Shown here piece after piece: positions 1-10,138 of a stretch of 64,000 nt of DNA (its first letter is position 1; every line of letters begins with the position of its first letter). Location of the stretch: positions 5,996,985-6,060,984 of the forward strand of contig NC_057020.1 of assembly GCF_000002595.2 (NCBI RefSeq), in the 5' to 3' direction. Source of the DNA: Chlamydomonas reinhardtii. Lineage: Eukaryota; Chlorophyta; Chlorophyceae; Chlamydomonadales; Chlamydomonadaceae. The notes under the pieces are model-generated. The model saw nothing but the letters and a program-made list of their open reading frames with translations. It did not search any database and was not told where the DNA came from. Both the position numbers and the translations under genes were made by a program.

Positions 1-70
1 GCCTTCCCCTCCCATCCATCCCCCTCCTCCTCCCTCCACGCCCTCCTCCTGCCGCTCCCCATCCACTCAG

Positions 71-358
71 GGCTACGGCCTGGCTCCGCTGCCGGTGGTG
101 GTGTTCCCCACCGCGGCCCAGCTGGCGGACATGCTGACTCAGCACTTTGACTGCCAGGTGGGCGCGAGGAGGCGGAGGTGGAAGGGGGGTGGGGGCGGGA
201 GGCGGAGGCGGGGAAGGAGGCGGGGAAGGAGGTGGGGCAGGGGCGGTGTGTTGTGTCGTTTTTGCCGGGGTAGCCGGCCGCTGGTGGCGATGATGGCAGC
301 AGGAACATGTGTCAGGCACCATGGCCAAAAGCTCAACCAGTCTCACCTCCTCATTTCC

Positions 359-407
<49 letters not shown>

Positions 408-1392
408 GCGTCTGGGCATACACATACACACACATACAGGTATCCCTAAGTAACTCGGCCTTCGTTTTGTTGTTTTTAACACACGCGCGTAGGTGACGCC
501 CACCCAGTCGGAGCTGCAATCCATGGCACCCGCCCTAGCTGACCAGGTGCGAGGGTGAACATGCTTCAGGACACTGCCAGGCGGCCCCAATACCATTTCC
601 GCAACGCTTCTATCTTCTAACGGCCCGTCACCGCCTCTTCCTCCCTTTCCTCAACTCCTTTCTCCTCCCCATCGTATCCCCCTCCTCACCTCTTCCCTCA
701 CCTCCTCCCTGAACTCCTCCATCACCTCCATCACCTCCTCCCACACCTCCTCCCTCACCTCTCTCATCTCCCTACCCTCCCCCTCCCCCCCCCTCTCCTC
801 CCCTCCTCCCCTCCAGGGCCTGGAGCTGGACTCGGCCCTGGCGCCCGTGCTGACCGCCTTCGGCTGCACCGCCAAGGGAGCCGCCGTGCAGAGCGCCGCA
901 GGACCCCCCGACAACAGCAACAGCGGCACCCCACCCGACAACAGTGGCGGCAGTAGCAGTGGCGCCGTGCCTTCTGGAGGCAGTAGCGGCAGCGATGGGA
1001 AGAGCACACAGCAGCCAGGCTCCACCAGCGGCAGCTCTGACACACCTGCTGCTGCTGCCTCGCCGTCGCCCACGCCGCCGCCGTCGCGCCGCCGCCGCCC
1101 GCCACCGCGCAAGGTGTCGTCGTCTCAGACCTCAGCAGACGCGACGCAGTCTTCAGGCACCACGCAACAGCCGCCTGCGAGCTCTACCGACAGCACAGGT
1201 GGCGGTGACAGCACCAACAGCAACGATGGTGGGGGCGGCGGCGGCAGTGGCGACGCGGCGGGCGCGGACGCGTGCGCCTGCTCCACAGACGGCGCCAGCG
1301 GCGGCGCGTCCACGCAGCTGGTGGGCTGTGCGCAGCACGGGCTCAGTGTGGGCGACACGCTGTGGTACTGCATGGTGAGCCTGCTGCAGGGG

Positions 1393-1441
<49 letters not shown>

Positions 1442-2262
1442 AAAATTGCACAGCGTGTTATGTTGGAAAAGGGTGTGTAAGGCTGTGCGTATGGCATATG
1501 TATTAGGCTAATAGCTGTGGCTGGGCGTTTGCATGTGTGTGTGACCAGCAGCAGCAGCAGCAGCAGGTGTGGGGCATACACCTAGCGCGTGCTGTGCCAT
1601 TCGCGCCTGTGCTGACACTGCCAACCGGTCATCCACGTCTCAAACGGCCAAACCCGAATGACCCCATTCCCCCAACGCACGCTCTTGCACCACCACCACC
1701 GCCACCACCACCACCACCACCACCACCACCACCACCACCACCACCACCACCACCACCACCACCACCACCACCACCACCACCACCACCACCACCACCACCA
1801 CCGTTGCCTCCACCACCACCACAACACACACACACACACGCACACACACACACACACACACGCACACACACGCTCCCTGATTCCCTTACATCACACGCGC
1901 AGGTCCAGGGCGGCGCCTCCGGCTGCTCCCGCGCCGTGCCCTCGCGTGTGTTTGCAGGAGCCGCCTGGCTGGACTGCACCCCGCCCCCGCCGGCCGCACC
2001 CAGCGGACCCGACACCGGCAACCGCAGCAGCGACAGCGGCAGTAGCGGGAGCGGCAGCAGTGACAGTAGCGGAAGCGGGGCAGTGGGCAGCATGGCGCAG
2101 TCGGCGGGCGGCAGTAGCAGCGGCAGTAGCGGCGGCAGTAGCAGCGGCAGTAGCAGCGGCAGTAGCAGCGGCGGCGCTGCTGCTGGTGCGAATGGGAGCG
2201 GCGGACAGGCGTTGCCGTCTTTGGGCTTTGGCCGCCTCTTCGGCGCCTGGTTCGGGCGTTGA
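71..2262 (+). CDS. Cys-rich, Ser/Gly-rich protein, 3' part only
   Basis: Four exons fit phase-0 GT-AG junctions: 71-157, 493-546, 817-1374 and 1903-2262 (TGA at 2260-2262). The gene enters from the left edge, so its start and N-terminus are not in the window. The first two exons encode a compact segment (LPVVVFPTAAQLADML, then TPTQSELQSMAPALADQ). The third is mostly Ser/Gly/Pro-rich and ends in a Cys-rich module, CACSTDGASGG followed by VGCAQHG and LWYC. The fourth completes it (SGCSRAVPSRVFAGAAWLDC) before a second Ser/Gly-rich stretch. From memory, the pattern CxCSxDGxSGG...GCxxH...WYC...C...FxGAxWxxC recurs in secreted green-algal proteins; that is recollection, not a search result. No catalytic motif is recognised. 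The coding part is certain in outline, the function unknown. Confidence 0.6.
360..405. repeat. (CA)n microsatellite in intron
   Basis: Near-pure dinucleotide tract, CA on the sense strand, in the first visible intron of the left-edge gene and about 88 nt before its acceptor at 491-492. Confidence 0.95.
1395..1440. repeat. (GT)n microsatellite after a 5' splice site
   Basis: Pure GT tract on the sense strand, starting about 20 nt downstream of the donor at 1375 in intron 3 of the left-edge gene. Confidence 0.95.
1689..1801. repeat. (CCA)n trinucleotide tract in intron
   Basis: Nearly pure CCA/CAC repeat over about 110 nt, in the same intron (1375-1902). It creates spurious poly-Pro, poly-His, poly-Gly and poly-Val open frames on both strands. 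Confidence 0.95.
1823..1872. repeat. (CA)n microsatellite before a 3' splice site
   Basis: CA tract on the sense strand with a few CG interruptions, ending about 30 nt before the acceptor at 1901-1902. It is complementary to the GT tract at the other end of the same intron. Confidence 0.9.
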
Positions 2263-3506
2263 TTAGTTGGAGGCTGTGGTTTAAGTCTAATTGGACGGAA
2301 GCCGTTGCGATGAGGTAGGGGTGGAGGGCCAGGTGTGAGAGCCGGGCTCCTCATGATGAGCTGGGGCTGGCTGCCGGTTTGAAGTGAGGCGCGTGCCCCA
2401 CCGTCTGCTGCTGGGGACTCCATGATTGCGTGATCCTATATCCTACTGTGATGACAGCAGCATCTGTCCTGTGATTCCGTAAGGATGGTGGAGCAAGGCT
2501 GCGTCTTCCTGTACCGGCAAGAGTGCCGTGATCTCGGCTGTTTTTGCAAAGTTTCCTGATAGGCCATTCATCTGCTGTTTGTTCTGTGCGGTTCCTTGCG
2601 GAGCTTACGAGATGCCGCGTGGATGGAACTTGTTTTTAGCTTGCGAGGTGCCGCGTGGATGGAACTTGTTTCTAGCTTGCGAGGTGCCGCGTGGATGGAA
2701 CTTGTTTCTAGCTTACCGAGATGCCGCGTGGATGGAACTTAGTTCTAGCTTGCGAGGTGCCGCGTGCCGATCGCGTCTATCTTGGGACTGTGACCTACCT
2801 GCACGCCACTTCGTGACGTGGACAAGTGATGGCGAGAAGGTGTTGTGCAGCACACGGGTTCGGTGGGTGATGGATCCCGGTAACCGTACGTAGGCTTATG
2901 TACGTGCGGTACGTGCTTGTGGGGGAAATGCGGACGGCCTGCGGCGGAAGACGGGAAAGGTGCGTGACCTTCGTTCGGGCTTTCGTGGGCAAACAGCCAA
3001 CATGCGCCCACTGCTGCTTCTACGCAAGGGCAAGGGTGCTGTCGTGACGCTAATGTACTAAGGCAGGGCTATCTAGCTGCATGTTCCGTCCCCTGGATCC
3101 ATGCACATGCCAACATGCGCGTGACTGCAACACTATCAAAGCCCTGAAGCCCCAAAGGCGAAAGCGCCGCAGCGGCAGCCGTCCGCCGGCCCGCGCGACA
3201 CGCTGACACCTACCCACAGCAGTGATAGATGACAGCACCCACCGGTTCCGCACAGACCAGCACAGGGGTGCGGGGTGAAGTGGTGCGGGGTGAGGTACTC
3301 CTTATGGCCTATGCAAAGAATCTGGGCTGGGGCCTGGCCGGGATGGGGGGGGGTGTCGACGGCATAGTCGGCCATCGTGGCCAAACTGCCTTACGTCACT
3401 AACTGCTTGCGTCCACCCTACTCCTGCATATCTACCGCGGTGCTAAATACACATTATATATGAACACATATGTAACTACGCGTCACATGACGCTGAAAGG
3501 CAAGAA
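2263..3506. other. intergenic region between left-edge gene and MYND gene
   Basis: About 1.2 kb with no supported coding exon. It holds the 3' flank of the left-edge gene, a 36-bp tandem array (separate entry) and, close to the MYND gene start, an AT-rich run at about 3446-3475 that includes TATATATG-like sequence and could be core promoter. The short frames here have no gene-like features. Confidence 0.5.
2604..2765. repeat. 36-bp tandem repeat, about 4.5 units
   Basis: A unit of about 36 bp built around GAGRTGCCGCGTGGATGGAA and ending CTTGTTTCTAGCTTGC repeats four times with a few substitutions, then trails off. It lies 340-500 nt downstream of the left-edge gene's stop, so it may be in the 3' UTR or just beyond it. 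Confidence 0.9.
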
Positions 3507-5960
3507 ATGAATCCTCGCTTAACAAGAGCCTTAAGACTGCGAGACTACTTTGTAAATTTGACTTCGCATACTGATCCAGATGCACTTAGAGACCGCCTGG
3601 AGGAACTTGAAGATCAAGCGGCGTTCCTCGGCCACGCCCCGGTACATATTGATGTCACTGCTGAGGCGGAAGCGGCTGTCCTCGCTGCTGTGGTAGCCGC
3701 AAACTGCTGGTCGGCCCATGCCACAGCAGCGGATGTGCCTCAGGGCCGGCGCTGGTTGGATGCTCTGAACATGTTTGACCGCACCGGCACCTTGCTGGTA
3801 AACATGCCGCTTGAATGGCTGCGTCGCACGCGGGCGCCGCTGGCGCTCGTTCGCGCTGGTTCGCTCAGCGCGTACGCGCGCATAATGTCTCGGCTCGGCT
3901 GCGGTGGGGACGGGGACGGGGCGGGCGGCAGCAGCGACGGCAGCGGCAGCAGCGACGGCAGCGGCAACACGTTTGCCCAGGAGTGCAGCGGCGTGGCGAG
4001 CATGGTTGTAATTCTACAGCTGCTGGTTATACCGGTGCAGCTTGAGGCTGCCGAGGCTGCCGACGCCACCTTCGCCGCCGAGCTGCTTGACGCGCTGGGC
4101 CGCAGCCAGCTGCTGGAGCACGCGGCGGCGGCGGTGCTGCGACTGGCGGCGGCCTGCCCGCCACCGCCGCCGCCGGTCGCAGCAGGTACGTCGCCTCCGT
4201 GCGCATTGTCTCATGACTGGCCGGGGCTATGCACTGCCATCATGGTGTTTTGCGACCACTTAAGGTTCCTGGCGCTGGCCATCATACTGCCGGCAATGAG
4301 CTTTCTGGCGCCACTGACACAGCAACCGCCGGCCGCCAGCGCTACCGGCAGCGGCAGTAGCAGCACTGGAGACGGCAGTGGCAGCGCTGCAGACGGCAGT
4401 GGCAGCACTGCAGACGGCAGTAGCAGCACCAACAGCGACAGCGCCAGCACCAGCAGTCATGCCGCTACGGGCAGCAGCGGAGGCTCTGTGGCCTCAACCC
4501 TGCAGCCGAGCGATGCGGCGGCCGCCATGCGTCGTCTGCTCGGCGGGCCGTGCCTGCACATGCTGCTGGTGTGGGCCCTCGCATGCCTTCGCCTGGGAGC
4601 TGTTACCCACATGCCCACTGCTGCTGGCGCGGCACTACCTGCGGCAGCAGCACCACCACCAGCGTTCACGCAGCAGGCAGGCAGCGGCGCCAGCAACACT
4701 GACGTGTGGCCGCAGGTGCGGCCCCTCCACAAATCCGATCAGCCTACGGACGAGGACATTCAGTTAGAGGCGGGTATCGTGTTGCTTGCTTGCACCCTCG
4801 TCCCGCACGCGCTTGGCGTCCAGCCGCCGCAGGCGAGGCACTTGCGTCATGCTGTCGGCAGCAGCACGGCGGCGCCGGCGCTGCTGTACCCAGCGCTGCA
4901 GGTATATGACCTGCTGCACAGCGCCGCGGCTGCCCTATCCGCGGCGCCGCCGTCGGGCCGCCTCCGCCTGTGCCTCACCAGCTCCGCAACCGACGTGCTG
5001 AATGCGTCACTTTGTGGGATGCGGCCGAGGCAGGCGGCGGCGCGGCTGCCGGGCTTTTGGCGACTGCTGCTGCAGCAGCTGAGCTGGGAGCTGGGAGAGT
5101 ATACAGCGAACAGCATATCTCGTCTGGAACGGGCGCTGAGGTTTGGCCGGCAGCTTGCTGGGGAGGAGGCTGCACCGGGGCCGCAGACGGTGGCGGCTGC
5201 GGCGGCCGAGGCGGCTGCAGCCGCTGAGGCGGCGGGCGCCACAGGGCCCTACTGCTACAGCCTGCGCTGCGCGCTGGACGCGGGGCTTCTGCCGGCGCTG
5301 GAGCGGACCTTGCGCATCCAAGCGGAGAGCGCACCGACAGCGGCCAGCAGCAGCAGCACAAGCAGCACTGACGTCCAGCTCAGGCGCGCAACCACGGAGA
5401 ACACGCTGCGCTTCGTGCTGCAGCATTCGGGCGTATGGCCGGCCCTGCTCGCGCACGGCTCCGTGGCGCAGGCGGCGGGGCTGGTGGCCACACTGGCGGC
5501 GACCGCGCGGCATGCGCGCGCAGGGCTACTGCGTGAGCAGGGAGGCGAGTACTCGGCGATAAAGGACGGCGTTCGCATTGCCAATAGGTTGGTTGCGCTC
5601 CTTGAGCAGGAGGTGTTTGGTGCGAGGGCGCACGCCGGGGCGGAGGTACAGCCGGAGCAGCAGCAGCAGCAGCAGCAAGCACAGGCGGCCACGGAGGTCG
5701 CGGGCGCGGACGCAGAAGCAGGAACTGCTGTGGCAGCGGCGGGTGGCGCGCCGCCGGCCGGCTCGGCGGCGGCGGCGCAGCACGCGCTGCTCGCGTCCTT
5801 TGCGCTTCAACAGTGGCTGCCGCTCATGCTTGGCGCAGCGGCGCACCTGATTCAGGCTTTGCGTTGTGAGGCGCGCGACGTGCGGCATGCGGCGCGTTTC
5901 GCCACATTCATACCAAACTTAATAAAGACTGTTCGGTTGGCGTTACGCATGTTTGTGCGA
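3507..5960 (+). CDS. MYND-finger protein, N-terminal part (split by LINE)
   Basis: A long uninterrupted exon starts at ATG 3507 (MNPRLTRALRLRDYF) and runs about 2.45 kb with volvocine-like codon use and Ala/Leu-rich helical sequence, interrupted by (Gly-Ser)n and poly-Gln low-complexity runs. There is no recognisable domain in this part. After about 5960 the frame becomes meaningless and meets an out-of-frame stop at 6122, which is where the retrotransposon begins. The likely continuation is the segment at 8395-9357, which carries the MYND finger; long Ala-rich proteins with a terminal MYND finger are common in Chlamydomonas. That the two halves were one gene is an inference from order, strand, composition and the inserted element between them. 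As it stands the reading frame is interrupted. The 5' boundary is supported by an AT-rich TATA-like run about 50 nt upstream. Confidence 0.6.
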
Positions 5961-6659
5961 GCCGCCATGCTGCAGTGTCCACGCTCACGTCCCATATCAA
6001 GTTCCAGACGGAGGCATTCGCATCTCCCCTCAACGCCCACTGCGACATCCCAGCATACTACACTACCCACCCGCAAGATTCAGAGTTCGGGGCCGCCCAC
6101 GACTGCTACAGCCGCACGCTAGATGGAATCTCCTTCGTTCACCCACCCCCACAACCCGAGCACACCAGCCTGGCCATGGCGTGGGCGGTCGCCAGCGCCG
6201 AGGCGGCAACAACGCACACACCGCACCTGTCCGTCGTGGTGGTCCCGTATGGCGACACAAGCGGCTACACAGCCTGGCTCCAACACCCACTGGTCCACGA
6301 CCTGGGGCACATCAAACCGGCGCACGCCTGGGCAGGCCTGGCCTCAGGCCTAGGCCAGCCGCAGGAGCTCCCCGCTCACCGACGTGGACTCCACCTCCTG
6401 TGCGTGACAAACGAAAGGGGCCGCCTCCTCCTCAATCAGGCCCTGGAGAGTGGGCTTGCACTCGCCCTAGCGGACGCGCTCGGGCACACACCGCACCTAG
6501 CTACCCGTAAACCCCCCACGGACCCAGACACACCCAACCCGTGGCCCCCAACCCCCCGGAAGTTAAAACGGCGCATCCTCGCCCAGAGCAGCCAGACGCC
6601 CCAGCCCCAGCCCCCTCGCGATGCCCCCACCCTACCATCCCCTACGGAGCTTGCAAGTT

Positions 6660-8192
6660 GCAACCCTCTACCGCGCTTATGTCCCGCTCGCACACACACG
6701 AGGCTCCGCGGTCTTTACCGACGGGAGCAAAGTACCACACACACGAGAGTACACGGGCCTGGGAGCGGCGGTCTGGGACGCCAGCGACAACCGCGCCACG
6801 CACATTGATGAAGACATCGCCTTCAACACACCCCTGAGCACCATCCTTCGGTGTGAATCATCCGCCATACGCACGGCGCTCCGCCTCCATCGCGACACAC
6901 CTCACCTACGGGTCTACACCGACAGTCTTGTCAGTCTGTTCATCCTCCGTCGCGCCATTATGGAGCCCGAGTCACTCCACGTAAGCAAGCACCGCGAGAT
7001 GTTTGGGACCATAGTCGACCAACTTGCGGAACGTGCCCTAGCTGGACACAAGACATCATTTTATCACGTACGTTCGCACCAGACAGACACATGCGTAGGA
7101 AATCAGAAAGCGGATGAAGCGGCACAGGCTGTGGCCACCAGAACAGTGCAGCCGGATGCGACAGAAACTCTATACTCGCACCCATATGAACCCTTAGAGG
7201 GATGGATTGCCCAGAAGGAAATTGTGGAGCACAATGGCAATTTGGAAGAACGGTTGCGCTACGCCAACGACCTCAATCGCGACCTGAAGAAAATGGCCCG
7301 TAAATCCACCGCGACCGGTTATACCAAATCAGGACTGTACGCGGAACTATGGGAGGCAGCGAGGAAGCACATCGACGAACGCTACGGCCTAAACCTGTTC
7401 GACAAGTTCTCATTTGAAGAGGCCCGCTGCGCGTTCAAATACCGCTGGGGCCTCTCCTGGAATGCCAAGCGGGCCGCAAGAGTAAAACACCCCATGCCCG
7501 GCTGCGCAGGCGGCGAATGCCCCCTGTGCCGCGGCGACGACGGTGGCACGCACACCCTGGGCGGCTGCACCCACCCACGCATGAAAGCAGCCTACATTGC
7601 GCGTCACAACCGCGCTGTCCAGCGGATAGCGAAAGCAATAAGTCAGGGCCACTATGGAGGCTGCGTTATGTACATGGACGCCGGTAAGGATGCCCCCACT
7701 TACAGCGGGGGAACCCGCATCCCTGCGTGGATGCTCCCCAGCACGCCAGAGAGCGTGCGTAAGAAGCTCCGTCCAGACCTGCTGGTCATTCCCACACTCC
7801 GGATGCACATGTCCGGACTGCCAGCCCGTGCACCCCGCGCACGCCGACAAAGGAGCGCCCATAAGGTCTACGTCATAGAAGTCGGATACTGCTCGGACCT
7901 AAACCACCCAGACAAACGCGCAGAGAAACTGCAACAACACGAAGACCTCGTGGCCGCTCTCCGCGACGCAGGCTGGGACGTGATGTACAGCCCAGACACT
8001 ATAATTAGCCTTGGCCATACTGGCACGGTCACACCCCACCTTCATGCCCTCCTCAAAACACTCGGATGCCCCACACAGTCCGCACACAACACATGCCGTA
8101 AACTAGTTCAGCACGCCGTCCACACCACAACCGCCATCACAACCCTCCGCCGCGAAATCTACAGCCACAAATGGCCCGGGAGACCACCATAA
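6660..8192 (+). CDS. LINE polyprotein C-terminus: RNase H, CCHC, endonuclease
   Basis: Open to TAA at 8190-8192. The RNase H fold spans about the first 150 residues, with the D-E-D-D set and YHVRSHQTD before the last Asp. A basic linker follows, then CAGGECPLCRGDD...THTLGGC, a zinc knuckle of the sort that sits just before the nuclease in R2-type elements. The last 120 residues have the R/K-PD...E...K arrangement of restriction-like endonucleases, although the PD-to-E spacing is long, about 35 residues. The protein would degrade the RNA strand and nick target DNA in cis for its element; without a reverse transcriptase this copy cannot act alone. The start is not definable because the copy is truncated; 6660 marks where recognisable sequence begins. 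Confidence 0.75.
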   Translation, partial: ATLYRAYVPLAHTRGSAVFTDGSKVPHTREYTGLGAAVWDASDNRATHIDEDIAFNTPLSTILRCESSAIRTALRLHRDTPHLRVYTDSLVSLFILRRAIMEPESLHVSKHREMFGTIVDQLAERALAGHKTSFYHVRSHQTDTCVGNQKADEAAQAVATRTVQPDATETLYSHPYEPLEGWIAQKEIVEHNGNLEERLRYANDLNRDLKKMARKSTATGYTKSGLYAELWEAARKHIDERYGLNLFDKFSFEEARCAFKYRWGLSWNAKRAARVKHPMPGCAGGECPLCRGDDGGTHTLGGCTHPRMKAAYIARHNRAVQRIAKAISQGHYGGCVMYMDAGKDAPTYSGGTRIPAWMLPSTPESVRKKLRPDLLVIPTLRMHMSGLPARAPRARRQRSAHKVYVIEVGYCSDLNHPDKRAEKLQQHEDLVAALRDAGWDVMYSPDTIISLGHTGTVTPHLHALLKTLGCPTQSAHNTCRKLVQHAVHTTTAITTLRREIYSHKWPGRPP

Positions 8193-8368
8193 AACCGTAT
8201 GACCCGCTGTGGGAAAGGGGCCAGGCCCAGTACGCCTAGGCGCACTGGCAACCTCCCCTCTCTCACTTGGGGGACAGGGGCTCAGCGGCGGAGACCATCT
8301 ATGCGGTGGTCTCTCACGCCCTCACACCCCTACCTCCGCAGAACACGCCCTGTCATGCAGGGAGTACC

Positions 8369-8392
8369 TATTATTATTATTATTATTATTAT
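8369..8392. repeat. (TTA)n tail of the LINE
   Basis: Seven to eight TTA units directly follow about 175 nt of untranslated 3' sequence. Some LINEs end in simple repeats instead of poly(A), so this marks the 3' end of the insertion. Confidence 0.85.
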
Positions 8393-8394
8393 GT

Positions 8395-9357
8395 CTGGCA
8401 TCTCACTCGGCAGTTGCTGGCGCCGCAGCGTCGGCGCCAGCTGCGGCGGAGGGAGCAGCAGCCGCCACCACAACACCTGCGGAGGGATCCCCCACCCTGA
8501 CGTCGGCAACCACGGCCGCAGCCACGGCTGGTGCGTTGGCCGCCCCGCACGCGGCGTCGCCTGCGGCGGAGTCCTGTGTCGCCTACCTGCGGCTGACGTG
8601 CCTGCCGTCGCTCATGCAGCTTGCGGGCGATGTGGCGACGAGGCTTGAGCTCCCCGCTAACAAGCAGAATGCTTCCATGGACGCTCTGGCAGCTGTGTTC
8701 GCAGACCTGCTGCAGGCGATGACCGCCGCGGATCCTCCGGCCGCTGCCGGGCTCGTGCTGGCGACGTCGTGCAGCGGTGGCCCGGTCAGGGCGATGGTGC
8801 AGCGCGCCAAACGAAACGACGTGGTCGAGTTCCTTGATGCGGTACAAGACGCTTGCAAGCTGCAGCGGGAAGCGGCTCCCAACGGCAGCACCGGCTCGAC
8901 GGACTTGGGGGCAGTCGTGCAAGCAGCCTGGCCGGCGGCCGTGGCGCTTCGGCAGAGCTTGCTGTGGGGCCAGGAGTGGCAGCAGATGCGAACACACGCC
9001 AGCTGGCTGCTGTCGCCGGCGGAGGTGGAGGCGCGGCTGCGGGAGGCGGGCGTGGTGCTGAAGGGCGGCGGCAGCTGCGACGGCAGTAGCAGCGGTGGCC
9101 GCGGCGGGGCTGCCGCGACTCCTGCTGGCGCCGGCGCCTTCACGCTGTGCGGCAATCCGGAATGCAGCAGCCTGGATGGGCCCAGCGCACTTATCGCGCC
9201 CGGCCGCGGCAAGACGTGCGCGCGCTGCAAGCAGATCACGTACTGCTGCGGCGCGTGCCAGCTGCAGCACTGGCGGGAGGGCGGCCATGACAAGGCGTGC
9301 GCGGGGCTGGCGGCGGCAGGGGCTGGGGCGGCAGCGGCAGCGGCAGGGAGCAACTAA
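8395..9357 (+). CDS. MYND-finger protein, C-terminal part
   Basis: In frame up to TAA at 9355-9357. After an Ala/Thr/Pro-rich linker comes a helical stretch (SCVAYLRLTCLPSLMQLAGD and on), then a MYND zinc finger at about 9150-9300: CGNPEC, CARCKQITYCCGAC, then QHWREGGHDKAC. This provides the C-x4-C, C-x2-C, C-x3-C and H-x-C ligands. MYND fingers bind proline-rich peptides and mediate protein-protein contacts; the partner here is unknown. The open frame continues upstream into the LINE tail (poly-Leu from TTA repeats), so the true left end of host sequence is near 8392. No promoter-like sequence or convincing new start was seen here, so I treat it as the downstream half of the gene beginning at 3507. 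Confidence 0.65.
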   Translation: MASHSAVAGAAASAPAAAEGAAAATTTPAEGSPTLTSATTAAATAGALAAPHAASPAAESCVAYLRLTCLPSLMQLAGDVATRLELPANKQNASMDALAAVFADLLQAMTAADPPAAAGLVLATSCSGGPVRAMVQRAKRNDVVEFLDAVQDACKLQREAAPNGSTGSTDLGAVVQAAWPAAVALRQSLLWGQEWQQMRTHASWLLSPAEVEARLREAGVVLKGGGSCDGSSSGGRGGAAATPAGAGAFTLCGNPECSSLDGPSALIAPGRGKTCARCKQITYCCGACQLQHWREGGHDKACAGLAAAGAGAAAAAAGSN

Positions 9358-9999
9358 AACCACATTGTGCGGAAAGGCTTTGATGACGGAGACGGTTCCA
9401 TCAAACTGAAAATGTGTGTTGTTTGCGTTTTTCATAAATTGGGTGTGCTGGTGTCTCAAAAGTGCCCTACGTTGCGAAGGGGCAGAAGCAAAGACTGTGG
9501 GTGAACGGGCATCCAGCGTGTGATGGTCGATGGGCATTGCAATCGGCGGCGCTGGCTGTAGTGAGGTTGCAGTGCGCTCACGTGCAATGCCGTATTGTAT
9601 GTGAGTCGAAGCGGCTGTGCGTGTGCGGTCGGCTGCGACTGCGCTGACATTGCGTTGCGTTCATAGAAATTAAAAGCGAGCATTGGCATCTGCTGCAGGT
9701 GGACGTGTACTCGTAGCAGTGTTGCTTATGGTGTGCTGCGGATTGTATTACTAGTAGACGCCGAGTGCTAATACTTGCGCGCAAAACTGGCAGGCTGAAG
9801 CTTGCAGCCCAAAGGCAGTGGCTGGCGCATAGGCGCACAGCACGTGCTGCAAGTCAGCCGCATTACCATTAACCGATTACAGTGGCATTTCGCATGTGCA
9901 GCATCCCTGCCTAGACGTACATGGTAGTACCCACGTGGACCCAGGGGTGCGCCGCCGTGGGCTGGGGCCACGTGTGCATGCGGCTGGTACTCACTGCCC

Positions 10000-10002
<3 letters not shown>

Positions 10003-10073
<71 letters not shown>

Positions 10074-10138
10074 TTGTGGGTGTGTGTGTGTGTGTGGTGT
10101 GGGTGTGTGTGGTGTGTGTGTGGGTGTGGGTGTGTGTG
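10003..10138. repeat. (GT)n microsatellite, interrupted
   Basis: About 135 nt of GT repeats with several T or GG interruptions in the second half. Open frames across it (Cys-Val or His-Thr repeats) are artefacts. Confidence 0.95.

Larger units (their letters stand above)
5960..8392 (+). mobile_element. 5'-truncated non-LTR retrotransposon (LINE), Dualen/RandI-like
   Basis: Two overlapping frames carry LINE C-terminal domains. The first (5975-6808) holds a segment with DCYSRTLDG and VVVVPYGDTSGYTAWL that looks like a degenerate N6-adenine methyltransferase-type fold. The second (about 6660-8192) holds RNase H with all acidic positions visible: FTDGSK, CESSAI, YTDSL and GNQKADEAA. Then come a CCHC knuckle (CPLC...H...GGC, about 7515-7570) and a restriction-like endonuclease (RPDLLVIP, later YVIEVGYC and K residues, about 7770-7960). 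No reverse transcriptase or upstream endonuclease remains, so the copy is 5'-truncated. The RNase H frame is +1 relative to the upstream frame, with the switch near 6640-6690. The 3' end is a (TTA)n tail at 8369-8392. RNase H plus a restriction-like nuclease in one protein fits the Dualen/RandI clade described from Chlamydomonas; other clades are possible. No clear target-site duplication was found. Confidence 0.8.

Noticed and set aside
5940-8410. Target-site duplication for the LINE (ATGT-TG near 5949 versus ATGTCTGG at 8391)
   Set aside because: Too short and imperfect, and rejoining there does not restore a sensible frame.
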